DNA of 64,000 nucleotides from Acidobacteriota bacterium (GCA_018268935.1 JAFDVS010000128.1:1-64000); one strand, 5' to 3'. Positions 9,513 to 18,163 are shown, counted from the first letter of the stretch. Made by a program: numbers and translations. The notes: generated by a model from the sequence alone, not told the origin.

Positions 9513-10310
9513 ATGGGTATGATCGAAGCCAAACAGGAGCGTTTCTGGCAATGCATCGACCGCACCGCGAAGATCGAACGCCTGCCACTCGACGTGAAGC
9601 AACCGCGCGCCACATTGTTCAGCCGCCGCGGGTATCTGCTGATCGCCGACCCGGGATCGAGCCGCATCGTGCGTTGGGAGCGCAACCAGGCAACGAACGC
9701 GCGGGCCGGAGCGGCCGTTGCAAGCATCACCTTCGATCACCAGGGGCGCCTGCTTGCCTGTGAGAAAGACCGTGTGAGCCGAACGGAGAAAGACGGCGCG
9801 ATGACGCTGCTTGCCAATGCGCGCGCCCCTCACGATCTTGTCTACTCCATCGACGGCAGCGTGTACTTCACGGGCGAGGGCGGGATCCATCAAGTGACAC
9901 GCGAGCGCGCCGGAGTGGGAGGCAAGGCCGGCGCGGGCACAGTGCGCAACGTTGCCAAGGAAGGCGCCCTGTATGTCGCGCTGGCACCGAATCAGAGCAA
10001 ACTCTATGCCTCCGACGGGCAGTCGATCCGTGTTTACGATATTGCCCCGGATGGCGCGCTGCAGGGAGGGCGGATTCTGGCCCGTGCCGCGGCGCAGGGG
10101 CTCAAAACAGATGAGCCGGGAAATGTTTGGGCAGCCACCGGCAAAGGAGTCGTGGTCTACGACGCCCAAGGCGGCGAGCTTGGCCTGGTGAATCTACCTG
10201 AAGCGGCAAACAATTTGAACTGGGGCAATGGCTTCCGCGGTATGTACGTCGCCACCGCGACGGGAGTCTTCCACTTCCCGACGAAAACCAATGGAACCCG
10301 GACCTACTAG
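9513..10310 (+). CDS. SMP-30/NHL-like beta-propeller protein of unknown function
   Basis: A 265-residue soluble protein with no signal peptide. It contains repeated short blades of the type GYLLIADPGSSRIVRWE, GSVYFTGEGGIHQV and KLYASDGQSIRVYDIA, then NVWAATGKGVVVYDAQGG. This is the pattern of SMP-30/gluconolactonase or NHL propellers. I cannot assign a substrate. An in-frame ATG at 9519 is an alternative start; neither has a convincing ribosome site. Its TAG stop shares the palindromic CTAG at 10307-10310 with the stop of the converging minus-strand gene. It is divergently placed from the lpt genes, with 60 bases between starts. Confidence 0.7.
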   Translation: MGMIEAKQERFWQCIDRTAKIERLPLDVKQPRATLFSRRGYLLIADPGSSRIVRWERNQATNARAGAAVASITFDHQGRLLACEKDRVSRTEKDGAMTLLANARAPHDLVYSIDGSVYFTGEGGIHQVTRERAGVGGKAGAGTVRNVAKEGALYVALAPNQSKLYASDGQSIRVYDIAPDGALQGGRILARAAAQGLKTDEPGNVWAATGKGVVVYDAQGGELGLVNLPEAANNLNWGNGFRGMYVATATGVFHFPTKTNGTRTY

Positions 10311-11338
10311 CGTGCCCCGAGGTCAATGAGAGCCACGGTGGGATGCGTCCGCCCGGTGTTGAATAGGACATAGCGGCCGGTCCAGTCGAATGATGCGTGT
10401 GCATGCACCTCACGGTGCTTGTCACGCAGGCCGGCCGCCAACAGGCGCAGGTTGCCGGTGCGTGTTTCGAGCAGCCAGAGCTTGCCGTCGAAATCATCGA
10501 GCACCACCTGCTTGCCGTCGGGTGTGGCCGCAGCGTGCCAGAAACGGCCTTCCTTGAGCATTCTCGAGGCGCCGTCCTTGGCAACCAACATAACGCCAAC
10601 CTTGTCATTCACCATGGTCATCTCACCGGTTCCATGGACCCAGGCCTCGTGGGTTACCCACTCCTTGAGGGGTGTGAACCAGGTTTTCTGATCGGTCCGA
10701 TAGTAGAAGGGCCGGTTGCCGCTGCCATCGTCGTTGACAACCCAGGAGCGCTGCGGCGCATAGCCACCGGTCTCCCAGACATAAAAGATGGTGGGATCGG
10801 TGGGGCTGTGCTGCACGTGGCCGATGCGAAAGCCCTGGGTCACGACGGGCCGATACGCGCCCGACGCAATATCGATCAGTCCAATTTCCCAATTGGCTGC
10901 ATCCCTCTGCTTGGACACTGCCAGCGATTTTCCATCATGCGATACGGTGGGCTGCCCCAGGCCACCCACATAAGGTTTCGGAATGGCGCCAACTCTGCGC
11001 GTGGCGCCAGTGTCCACATCGAGGGACATCACATCCGGACCCTGGAGGTAAAATAAGCGCCGGGGATCACGGGGATCCGGGCATGCCGTTGCGGGAGATG
11101 TTTTTGCGTCCGTTGTCAGTTGGCGCGACTTGCCTGTCGCCACTTCGTAGCTGTGGATCTGCCCTCCGGTGACGTAGATGGCATAACGCGAATCCGCGGT
11201 GAAATTTGGGAAATGGTAGTAAAGATTACTCGCTGGGTGTCCAGGCTCAGTCAATTCGACGATCCGAAGCCCTGATACGGCGTCGGAGTAGGTTTCCGCC
11301 CAGGCCAGACTGCTGATGAAAATGAAAAAGCGGATCAT
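10307..11338 (-). CDS. Oligogalacturonate-lyase-like (PL22-type) secreted beta-propeller protein
   Basis: A 343-residue protein with a short leader (MIRFFIFISSLAWA) and TolB/WD40-like blades: FTADSRYAIYVTGGQIHSYE, LFYLQGPDVMSLDVDTG and PTVSHDGKSLAVSKQ. The central segment EWVTHEAWVHGTGEMTMVND, the DDGSGNRPFYYRTDQ segment and the late HREVHAHASFDWTGRYVLFN resemble the histidine-bearing blades of oligogalacturonate lyases (PL22), which cleave short pectin oligomers. The assignment rests on motif resemblance only. A GTG at 11347 is in frame, but the ATG at 11338 is preferred. No Shine-Dalgarno sequence is visible because the leader is taken up by a long hairpin (see the element at 11325-11374). 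Confidence 0.62.
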   Translation of the reverse strand: MIRFFIFISSLAWAETYSDAVSGLRIVELTEPGHPASNLYYHFPNFTADSRYAIYVTGGQIHSYEVATGKSRQLTTDAKTSPATACPDPRDPRRLFYLQGPDVMSLDVDTGATRRVGAIPKPYVGGLGQPTVSHDGKSLAVSKQRDAANWEIGLIDIASGAYRPVVTQGFRIGHVQHSPTDPTIFYVWETGGYAPQRSWVVNDDGSGNRPFYYRTDQKTWFTPLKEWVTHEAWVHGTGEMTMVNDKVGVMLVAKDGASRMLKEGRFWHAAATPDGKQVVLDDFDGKLWLLETRTGNLRLLAAGLRDKHREVHAHASFDWTGRYVLFNTGRTHPTVALIDLGAR

Positions 11339-11374
11339 AAGTTGCACTCATGAATGAGTGTCTCAGATCCGCTT
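11325..11374 (-). terminator. Two-stem hairpin with U-tract spanning the start codon at 11338 (terminator or attenuator)
   Basis: On the minus strand a perfect 9-bp outer stem pairs 374-366 (AAGCGGATC) with 336-328 (GATCCGCTT), counted as 11366-11374 and 11328-11336. It encloses a 7-bp inner stem, CACTCAT/ATGAGTG (11354-11360 with 11345-11351). The 3' arm runs straight into a five-T tract (complement of 11325-11329). It lies 27 bases after the stop of the small gene at 11402, so it fits an intrinsic terminator for the kinase/small-gene transcript. However, the ATG of the next minus-strand gene falls on the edge of the 3' arm, so it could also act as a 5'-UTR attenuator. Confidence 0.65.
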
Positions 11375-11401
11375 CTCAAGGTGGTTGGCTAAGAAGAAGC
11401 C

Positions 11402-11602
11402 TTAGAACTTCCGCCGCACGAGAAACTTCTCAAGGGCGCCGGGCTCGTCGAGGATGTTCTGCTCGATCTCCCGGAGTTCGCGCTCGATGAGGCTCCATTC
11501 GGTATCCTGTCCATGCGCCGGGCTGCGCATCTCGGCCCGCTTTCGTTCCAGCGTCTCCAAGGTGGCAACGCTTTGTTCCAATCTTTCTTTCAGACTCCTC
11601 AT
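11402..11602 (-). CDS. Small charged coiled-coil protein of unknown function
   Basis: A 66-residue product, MRSLKERLEQSVATLETLER at its start, rich in Glu/Arg/Leu with heptad-like spacing, so probably one helical coiled coil. I recognise no family. The start is set by an AAGGAGG Shine-Dalgarno sequence (complement of 11609-11615) placed 6 bases before the ATG at 11602. The in-frame ATG at 11608 would touch that site, and the upstream start at 11674 has none. It follows the hybrid kinase gene on the same strand after 100 bases. The gene is followed by a hairpin with a U-tract. Confidence 0.6.
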   Translation of the reverse strand: MRSLKERLEQSVATLETLERKRAEMRSPAHGQDTEWSLIERELREIEQNILDEPGALEKFLVRRKF

Positions 11603-11656
11603 GGCCATCCTCCTTGGCGGCCTCTGGCGCTGATCCCCTGAATGGAGCGCCTTTTG

Positions 11657-11668
11657 GTGAGGCCTCAC
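11657..11668. promoter_or_regulatory. 12-bp perfect palindrome upstream of the small gene
   Basis: GTGAGGCCTCAC is a perfect dyad located 55-66 bases upstream of the ATG at 11602, in the 100-base gap after the kinase gene. It could be an operator half-site pair for a dimeric regulator. No promoter hexamers are convincing around it, and a 12-bp palindrome may arise by chance. Confidence 0.25.
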
Positions 11669-11702
11669 ACTCATAGATGCGAAAACTGGGGTAAAAATTC
11701 CG

Positions 11703-14483
11703 TCAAAATACCGTCACTCCACCTTTTTCATCGGCGGAAACCGATTGCGGCTGTATAGCGGATGTCGGCGGCCTGTTCTGTAGCGCCCTCTCCAGCTTCT
11801 CTCTGAGCTCGTTGAACGAGACCGGTTTGGGGAGGAAATCGTCCATGCCGCTTTCCAGGCATTGTTCTCGATCTCCTTGCATGTTGTTGGCAGTCATGGC
11901 GATGATCGGTGTGCGGAGGCAATGCAGTTGGCTTTCACGGCGGCGGATCTCGGCGGTGGCTTCGAACCCGTCCATTTCGGGCATTTGGCAGTCCATGAGG
12001 ATGACGTCATAACTTTCGGTCGACCATTTGCGGATGGCGGCGAGGCCGTTGACGGCAATTTCGACCTTGCAATTGAGCTTTTCGAGCAACCGTTGGCCGA
12101 TCTTCTGGTTGACGGCGTTGTCTTCGACGAGGAGAACATGACAGAGGGAGGATAGCGGTTCGGCCATAGAGCCCATCGCGGCCACGTCGCGCATGGATTG
12201 CCTGGTGAGAATCGGTTTGGGGATGATGCCCTGCTTGGCCGCTCCCCAAGCTTGCCCCAGAGCATTCATCAGTACAGACGCAAAGACCGGCATGACCAGA
12301 TATGCGGAGAAGCCCGCCTCTTCCATAGCCGCGCGCTCTCCGGCAATCGAATAGGGCGCGATGCGCACCAACACATGCGGCGCCGGACGCTGGCGCTTCC
12401 GGATCAAAGCGGTCAAGGCTCCGGGATCCCACCCTTCGGCATCGTCGCCACCAATGAGGAAGATTCTGTAGTCTGTCTCCTCGCGGCTAAGTTCCTCCAC
12501 CATTTCCGGTATAGAGCCAACCTCCCGGTGCAGGACATGGCAGCTATCGAGCTGCTTGCCGAGTATCCCGGCGATGGCGGGATTCGGCTCCGCCACCAAC
12601 ACCTCGACGTTATGCAGATCGATGGGACAGTAGTCGCCGCTCTGGGCGGAGCGATCTTTTTTCAGGGGAAGATCCAACTGGAAGATGGTGCCCACTCCGA
12701 CCTGGCTGTCCGCGGTGATGGTTCCCCCCATCAATTCGGTCAACCGCTTCGAGATGGCAAGGCCCAACCCGGTGCCGCCAAACTTACGCCGCATCGAGGA
12801 GTCTGCCTGCTGGAAGGGGTGGAAGAGGCGGTGGAGGCGATCCTCGGGGATGCCAATGCCTGTATCGGACACGGAGATGTACATTCGAGCCAGATCCTCG
12901 TCCTCTTCGAGGACGAGCACGTCGACAGCGATCTGGCCGTGCTCGGTGAACTTCACGGCATTGCCCGCGAGGTTGAGCAGGACCTGCCGGATGGCGCCGC
13001 CGTCACCGAGGAAACGGACGGGGGCGTCGTTCGGGTACCCCACCATGAGGCTGATGCCCTTCTGGCCAGAGCGCACGGAGACGGCATCCATCACTTCCGA
13101 CAATGTCTGCTGCAGGTCGAAGGGCACATCCTCGACCTCGAACTTACCCGCTTCAATCTTCGAATAGTCGAGAATGTCGTTGATGATCTGCAGCAGCGAA
13201 TCGGCTGAGCGCAGGACAATGCCGGCGCTTTCCCGTTGATCCGGATTCAGCGGGGAATCGAGCAGGAGGTTCGTCATGCCGATGATGGCGTGCATCGGAG
13301 TACGGATCTCATGGCTGACCATGGCCAGGAAATTGGTCTTCGCCTGCGCGGATGATTCGGCGAGCAAGGTTGCCTGCTCCAACTGCTGTGAATAGTCCGA
13401 CAGCCGCACTTCGGCCTGGCGCCGCTCCTGGACTTCCGCACTGAGCTCTTTGTTCAGCTTCCGGAGGCGCCGGTTGTGACGCTTTGCCCTGCGCCTAGCC
13501 TCGGCGATGGCGTGGGCAGTGGACCACAAATGGAGGCCCATGGCGATGGCGAGGCCGATGCCCGCGCAGAAGCCGATGATTGGGAGCCACGATCTTCGGC
13601 GTGCAATGAAGTCATCGTGCGCCTGTATATCAAGACGCCAGTTCCGCTCGCCGAATCGCCACGAGCGGGTACTTCGCATTTGCGTCAGGGGTTCCTGGGA
13701 ACCATTGAATCGCGTCAGTTCCTTTTGAGAATCGGCATCCGAGACGACGATGCTTACGCCATCGAGCACCTTTCCCTGAGTGGCACTATCGACGAGCCGC
13801 TTGGGATCAAGAGCTACCACCACCAGGCTGCGCGGTGTTCCGTTCCGCATCAAGGGTTGGAGAAACAACAGTGCAGGCTGCCCGGTGAGAACGGCCGGTC
13901 TCCGAGAGGGAACGGTGGCAACCAGTCGGCGAAGACTCACCGCTTTTTCCAATGCCAACCGCCGCTCCGGGTCCGTGCTGAGATCAAAACCGAGAATGCG
14001 CTCCTGCTCACTTGCCGGCTCGCTGTACTGCAGTGGGTAATACGTTCGCATTTCTTGCGGAACGGGTTTGCCATTGAGATCGACCAGGTCCACCGGGCGT
14101 CCCAATTCCTGAGAGGCTTGGGTCTCCCACTGGCGCCGTTGCGGCAGTTCGAACCGGCTGATCCAACCGATTCCGTGGTAGTAGCTACTGTTCTGTAGCA
14201 TGCGGTGGGTCAGTATCTGGAATTGGACACGACTTGGCGCGCCATTGAGCTTCCAATAGTCCTCCAAGGTCGCCAGTTGGCGGCCGCTTCGTTCGAACGC
14301 CTGAATCACTGTCTGCTCTATCTGTGCAGCGGCTTTATCGAACTGTCCTTGGGCCAGCCGAAACTCGAACTGCCGCCCAGCCACATACATCGCGGCATTG
14401 AGCACGAGCAGCCCTGCGAGGGCCCATACCTTGACCTGCGCTCGCAGAACGCGCCAACGCCGAAACTGCTGCCGCAGTTGCAT
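11703..14483 (-). CDS. CHASE-domain hybrid sensor histidine kinase with pseudo-receiver and receiver domains
   Basis: A 926-residue inner-membrane sensor. A first transmembrane helix (about 16-36) and a second (about 299-322) flank an extracytoplasmic CHASE domain (about 60-290; LEDYWKLNGAPSRVQFQIL and YYHGIGWISRFELPQRRQWE). A coiled coil leads to HisKA with FLAMVSHEIRTPMHAIIGM (phospho-acceptor His391). HATPase follows with NAVKFTEHG, VSDTGIGIPEDRL and FGGTGLGLAIS (about 500-605). Residues 624-750 form a receiver-like fold without acidic pocket or phospho-Asp (VLVAEPNP, FLIGGDDAEG). A canonical receiver ends the protein (VLLVEDNAVNQK, DCQMPEMDG with Asp831, KP at 886). CHASE domains bind small extracellular ligands; the ligand here is unknown. 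The start diverges from the gene at 14514 with 30 bases between. Confidence 0.92.
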   Translation of the reverse strand: MQLRQQFRRWRVLRAQVKVWALAGLLVLNAAMYVAGRQFEFRLAQGQFDKAAAQIEQTVIQAFERSGRQLATLEDYWKLNGAPSRVQFQILTHRMLQNSSYYHGIGWISRFELPQRRQWETQASQELGRPVDLVDLNGKPVPQEMRTYYPLQYSEPASEQERILGFDLSTDPERRLALEKAVSLRRLVATVPSRRPAVLTGQPALLFLQPLMRNGTPRSLVVVALDPKRLVDSATQGKVLDGVSIVVSDADSQKELTRFNGSQEPLTQMRSTRSWRFGERNWRLDIQAHDDFIARRRSWLPIIGFCAGIGLAIAMGLHLWSTAHAIAEARRRAKRHNRRLRKLNKELSAEVQERRQAEVRLSDYSQQLEQATLLAESSAQAKTNFLAMVSHEIRTPMHAIIGMTNLLLDSPLNPDQRESAGIVLRSADSLLQIINDILDYSKIEAGKFEVEDVPFDLQQTLSEVMDAVSVRSGQKGISLMVGYPNDAPVRFLGDGGAIRQVLLNLAGNAVKFTEHGQIAVDVLVLEEDEDLARMYISVSDTGIGIPEDRLHRLFHPFQQADSSMRRKFGGTGLGLAISKRLTELMGGTITADSQVGVGTIFQLDLPLKKDRSAQSGDYCPIDLHNVEVLVAEPNPAIAGILGKQLDSCHVLHREVGSIPEMVEELSREETDYRIFLIGGDDAEGWDPGALTALIRKRQRPAPHVLVRIAPYSIAGERAAMEEAGFSAYLVMPVFASVLMNALGQAWGAAKQGIIPKPILTRQSMRDVAAMGSMAEPLSSLCHVLLVEDNAVNQKIGQRLLEKLNCKVEIAVNGLAAIRKWSTESYDVILMDCQMPEMDGFEATAEIRRRESQLHCLRTPIIAMTANNMQGDREQCLESGMDDFLPKPVSFNELREKLERALQNRPPTSAIQPQSVSADEKGGVTVF

Positions 14484-14513
14484 ACAGACCTTATCGTCGT
14501 GTAAGTTCTACCC

Positions 14514-15785
14514 ATGAACCGCCGCCAGTTACTTCGACTCGCTCCCGCCGCCGTGCTCGCTGCGCCGGGCCTCCAGGATACCGCTTCCGCCGCTCCACCT
14601 CTGCCCTTCGCCGGCGAGAAAAGCAAACTCAAAATCACCGGCATCCGTCTCGTTCGCACACGTCCGCGTAAGCCGCTGCCCAATTACACGCCCTCTGCCA
14701 ACTCCTGGTCCACCCAGGGTGTGGAAGTGGCCAACCCGATGTCCGTATATCCCGAATACAAAGCGATGCGTTCGCTATTCAACCCAGACCCTGGCAAGGT
14801 GCCATCCTTTACGGTCGAAATCACGACCGACAAGGGCATCAAAGGTTATGGCAATGGCGGCCCCGGCGGCGGCAATATCGTCATTGAGCACCTCTCCAAG
14901 CTCCTGCTCAACCGCGACCCGTTCGATATCGAAAGAAACTGGGATATTTGCTGGCGCTCCACCATGTCGTACGGACGTATGGGCGTGACGATGAATGCGA
15001 TCAGCGGCGTCGATATGGCGATGTGGGACATCGTAGGCAAAGCGCTGGATATGCCCGTCTATCGATTGATCGGCGGCGAAGTGAAAGACCGCGTACCGGC
15101 TTACTGCACTGGCAACGATATCGAGCAACATGTCGAGTTTGGCTATAAGCGGCTGAAGCTGGCGATTCCGCACGGGCCTGCCGATGGCCGCGATGGGATG
15201 AAGAAGAATGCGGATCTGGTGAAACGCGCGCGCGCGGCGCTGGGCCCGGATGGCGACATCATGCTCGATTGCTGGATGGCCTGGACCGAGCGCTACACCA
15301 TTGAGATGTGCGAAATGCTGGAGCCTTACCGGGTGTACTGGGTGGAGGAGGTGCTTCAACCGCACGACTACAAGGGGTTTGGCCGGCTGAATACGACCAT
15401 CAAATCGACCCGCATCGCCACGGGAGAGCATGAGTATGGCCGCTACGGGTTCCGCTACCTTCTGGAAGCCAACGGCGCCTCGATCTGGCAGCCGGACATC
15501 CAATGGTGCGGTGGGTTGACGGAACTGCGGCGTATCGGCGCAATGGCTTCGGCCTACGATATTCCCGTCATTCCTCACGGCGGAGGCTTGAACGGGGCCA
15601 TTCACTGGACAATCGCGAATGTCAACGCTCCGTGGGCGGAGTTGTTCCTGCCTGCCCCTGGCGGTCCGAAAGAGGTATACAAGATCCACGAGGAGCAATA
15701 CCAGATTTCACGTGGACCTGAAGGCATTTACACGCGCCCGCGCGAGTTGCCTGGGTTCGGTTGGGACACGGAAGTCGTAAGCTAA
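14514..15785 (+). CDS. Tat-exported enolase-superfamily dehydratase, L-rhamnonate dehydratase-like
   Basis: A 423-residue enolase-superfamily protein with a twin-arginine leader (MNRRQLLRLAPAAVLAAPG, cleavage near residue 26). The C-terminal barrel carries likely Mg ligands Asp252 in MLDCWM, Glu278 in WVEEV and Glu305 in GEHEYGR, a QPDIQWCGGLTEL segment, and a catalytic His355 in IPHGGG. The KLAIPHGPADGRDG and MLDCWM phrases resemble L-rhamnonate dehydratase (RhmD). That enzyme removes water from L-rhamnonate to give 2-keto-3-deoxy-L-rhamnonate. Export to the periplasm is inferred from the leader and is unusual for RhmD itself, so the true substrate may be another sugar acid. It diverges from the hybrid kinase gene and converges on the cytochrome b gene. 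Confidence 0.75.
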   Translation: MNRRQLLRLAPAAVLAAPGLQDTASAAPPLPFAGEKSKLKITGIRLVRTRPRKPLPNYTPSANSWSTQGVEVANPMSVYPEYKAMRSLFNPDPGKVPSFTVEITTDKGIKGYGNGGPGGGNIVIEHLSKLLLNRDPFDIERNWDICWRSTMSYGRMGVTMNAISGVDMAMWDIVGKALDMPVYRLIGGEVKDRVPAYCTGNDIEQHVEFGYKRLKLAIPHGPADGRDGMKKNADLVKRARAALGPDGDIMLDCWMAWTERYTIEMCEMLEPYRVYWVEEVLQPHDYKGFGRLNTTIKSTRIATGEHEYGRYGFRYLLEANGASIWQPDIQWCGGLTELRRIGAMASAYDIPVIPHGGGLNGAIHWTIANVNAPWAELFLPAPGGPKEVYKIHEEQYQISRGPEGIYTRPRELPGFGWDTEVVS

Positions 15786-15807
15786 CGCCGACGGAGGTGG
15801 CTCTGGA

Positions 15808-17418
15808 TCAATACATCATGAGGTAGCTTGTCAGCCTCTCCAGGTCCTTCGGCGCCAGCCGGTAAGGCGGCATCGTTGAGCCTGGAGAGAACTTCTGCGG
15901 TTCGGCGAAGTGGCCTTCCACCCAGGTGCGATCGCGGCGCTTGGCGAGCCCGTTGAGGGCAGGCCCAAGCTTCACACCGGATCCATTCAACTGGTGGCAG
16001 GCCGCGCAGCGGTTCTGGTGGTAGACCATTGCCCCTTCCGCAGCCGCCATGGGGGCATCGCGGAGGTCTTTGGCGTTGCTCGCGTTGAGCTTGATCAGGA
16101 AGGCCGCCAAGGCGTTCAACTGCACATCCGGCAGATTCGTAGCCGGCATGGTGGAGCCCGGCACCATCTGTTGCGGGTTTTTGAAGTGAGCGATCATCCA
16201 GGCGGCGTCGCGATGGATAGAAGAGCCGGTCAAATCAGGACCGGGCTTCTTTCCCTGTTCTCCGAGGGTGTGGCATGCCGAGCAGTTCTCTTTGCGATAG
16301 TAGCCGAGGCCCGCCAACTCTACCGGTGTGAGCTGGGCCCACTCCGCTGCTTCCCCTTCGGCCACTTCGGGGGCAGAAGGAGTGGTGGCAATCGCCGCCG
16401 CGGTCAATCCTGACCAGCCGATAAAAGCTATCGCGGCCACGGCCATGGCCCATTTCCGCTGGGTCACCTTGGCGATCTTCGTCCGGTCGAGGAATGGAAC
16501 AAGGAACAGGCCGACGATGGCGAGATTGGGCAATACGACGGCGCCTACCACCTCCATCTTGCCTTCGAAGAACTTAAGCGTCTGGAAGAGAAAGAGGAAG
16601 TACCAGTCGGGCCGTGGCGTATAGGTAGTGTCGGTGGGATCGGCCAACCTGTCGAGCGGAGCCTTCAGCACCACCGCCATGGTGAACAGAATGGCGAAGG
16701 CGATGAAAGCCGCCACGGTGTCTTTGAACACCTGCTCGGGGTAAAACTTCTTCTTCGGCAGATCGTCTCCCGCGGCTGGAGCGACACCGTGCTTGCGCAC
16801 GAGGTAAACATGGACTCCGATGAGGGCCACGATGGCCAGAGGGAAGAGCAGTGTGTGGGCAGCGTAAAAGCGTGCGAACGTCACCACACCAACGCCGCCA
16901 TCGGCACCCATCAGGCGAACGACATACGGACCCGCTACGGGAGCCAGTCCTGAAATCTGCGTTGTGACCACGGTGCCCCAATAGGCACGGTTGTCCCAGG
17001 GCAGGAGGTAGCCGGTGAGCCCGAAGGCGAGAGTCACCAGCAGCAAGACACAGCCGACCATCCAGGTGGCTTCGCGCGGACGTTTGTAGGCGCCCCAAAG
17101 AAACACCTGCGTCATATGGAGGACCACGATGACGATCATCATGCTGGCGCCCCAGTGGTGCATGCCACGGATGAGGCTGCCGCCGGTGAGCTCGCTCATG
17201 ATGTACTTTACGCTGTGATAAGCCTCACCCGGTGTAGGGGCATAGTTGAAGGCAAGCAGCGCTCCGGTGAACGCCTGGACCATGAAACAGAACAGGGCGA
17301 CGCTCCCGAGGACCTGGTGCCAGCCAGCCGAGGCCGGAATCTCCTCATAGAGGAAATTCTTGACGATGGTTTCTATGCCGGTACGCTCTTCTACCCAGTC
17401 GAGTATTTTCCGCTTCAT
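15808..17418 (-). CDS. Cytochrome b fused to two c-type heme domains (bc complex subunit)
   Basis: A 536-residue membrane protein of a quinol-oxidising bc-type complex. The N-terminal ~360 residues form cytochrome b with b-heme histidines in GMHHWGASMMIVIVVLHMTQ and YAAHTLLFPLAIVALIGVH, plus the quinol-site PDWYF. After a last helix (about 345-365) come two cytochrome c domains with CxxCH sites CSACH and CAACH. Each is followed by a distal Met in GSTMPATNLPD and GSTMPPYRLAP. The start is the ATG at 17418 (MKRKILDWVEERTG); longer in-frame starts run into the Rieske gene. It lies 4 bases after the Rieske stop. Known bc complexes usually carry c heme on a separate subunit, so here the electron exit is built into the b subunit. 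Confidence 0.92.
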   Translation of the reverse strand: MKRKILDWVEERTGIETIVKNFLYEEIPASAGWHQVLGSVALFCFMVQAFTGALLAFNYAPTPGEAYHSVKYIMSELTGGSLIRGMHHWGASMMIVIVVLHMTQVFLWGAYKRPREATWMVGCVLLLVTLAFGLTGYLLPWDNRAYWGTVVTTQISGLAPVAGPYVVRLMGADGGVGVVTFARFYAAHTLLFPLAIVALIGVHVYLVRKHGVAPAAGDDLPKKKFYPEQVFKDTVAAFIAFAILFTMAVVLKAPLDRLADPTDTTYTPRPDWYFLFLFQTLKFFEGKMEVVGAVVLPNLAIVGLFLVPFLDRTKIAKVTQRKWAMAVAAIAFIGWSGLTAAAIATTPSAPEVAEGEAAEWAQLTPVELAGLGYYRKENCSACHTLGEQGKKPGPDLTGSSIHRDAAWMIAHFKNPQQMVPGSTMPATNLPDVQLNALAAFLIKLNASNAKDLRDAPMAAAEGAMVYHQNRCAACHQLNGSGVKLGPALNGLAKRRDRTWVEGHFAEPQKFSPGSTMPPYRLAPKDLERLTSYLMMY

Positions 17419-17422
17419 GATT

Positions 17423-17926
17423 CTACGCCTCAGGAGATTTCTGAACGGGACCAAGCAGGAGCTTCTGGCCCTCGAGCTTAATGAGATAGCGATCCAGCGC
17501 GCGCGGCGCGGGACCATCGATCACATTGCCATCCAGATCGAAGTTCGATGTATGGCAGGGACAGAGGAAGGTTTTCTTCTGCTCTTCATAGCGGAAGGCG
17601 CAACCAAGATGCGTACATTGCGGCGAAAACGCGATGACTTCGCTCGCCGATTTCTTCACTACCCAAGCGGAGGTCTTCTCGCTGGAGACTTTCCACCCGT
17701 CAACGCGGGTTTTGCGGAAGACAACCTCTTCCGCCGCTCCGAGCGGCAGAGAATTCAAGTCGGTCACCTCCACCCACTCCTCGGCCTTGCGCGACTTCGG
17801 TGGAAAAAGGAGGTAGATCACGGCCGGTATGCCCATGGCCGTGCCGATGGTACCCATCAATGTATAAATCACGCCGAGATGGAAGCGGCGCCGAGACACG
17901 TCTCGCTGTTCTTGCCCCTGAGTCAT
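17423..17926 (-). CDS. Rieske [2Fe-2S] iron-sulfur protein of the bc complex
   Basis: A 167-residue membrane-anchored periplasmic protein that passes electrons from quinol to cytochrome c. An N-terminal helix (about 16-40; HLGVIYTLMGTIGTAMGIP) follows an SRRRF sequence that resembles the twin-arginine signal used by Rieske proteins. The cluster ligands lie in CTHLGC and CPCHTSNFD (about residues 103-108 and 121-129). It is the first gene of a two-gene unit with the cytochrome b-c gene. Upstream on the minus strand there is a TAGAAT hexamer (complement of 17933-17938), but no good -35 partner. Confidence 0.93.
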   Translation of the reverse strand: MTQGQEQRDVSRRRFHLGVIYTLMGTIGTAMGIPAVIYLLFPPKSRKAEEWVEVTDLNSLPLGAAEEVVFRKTRVDGWKVSSEKTSAWVVKKSASEVIAFSPQCTHLGCAFRYEEQKKTFLCPCHTSNFDLDGNVIDGPAPRALDRYLIKLEGQKLLLGPVQKSPEA

Positions 17927-18163
17927 TGGCTTATTCTATACCCGAGCAGGAGGACAATGGACTAGTCCGCCGGCTTCGAGCCCCTTCTGCATTTCTTATG
18001 ACACAGTGGGACGCAACAAAGAACAGAATCGTTGCATCTCATTCTCGATAAAAATTCCTGCCAGCCGAATCCTCAGGCCGCACGTCTAAAGGTATGTGCG
18101 ACACGTGCGAGGCGAAAAACCGCCGCATGTTATACTTTGGCTAGTTTGATGGAGGGACGGTCC

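Noticed and set aside
12198..13208. 336-codon open frame on the plus strand opposite the hybrid kinase gene
   Set aside because: It is the mirror of a well-supported kinase frame in GC-rich DNA; its product is His/Arg/Gly-rich with no domain and no ribosome site.
14775..15698. 307-codon minus-strand frame opposite the rhamnonate-dehydratase-like gene
   Set aside because: Antisense shadow of a gene with clear catalytic motifs; no recognisable fold in its product.
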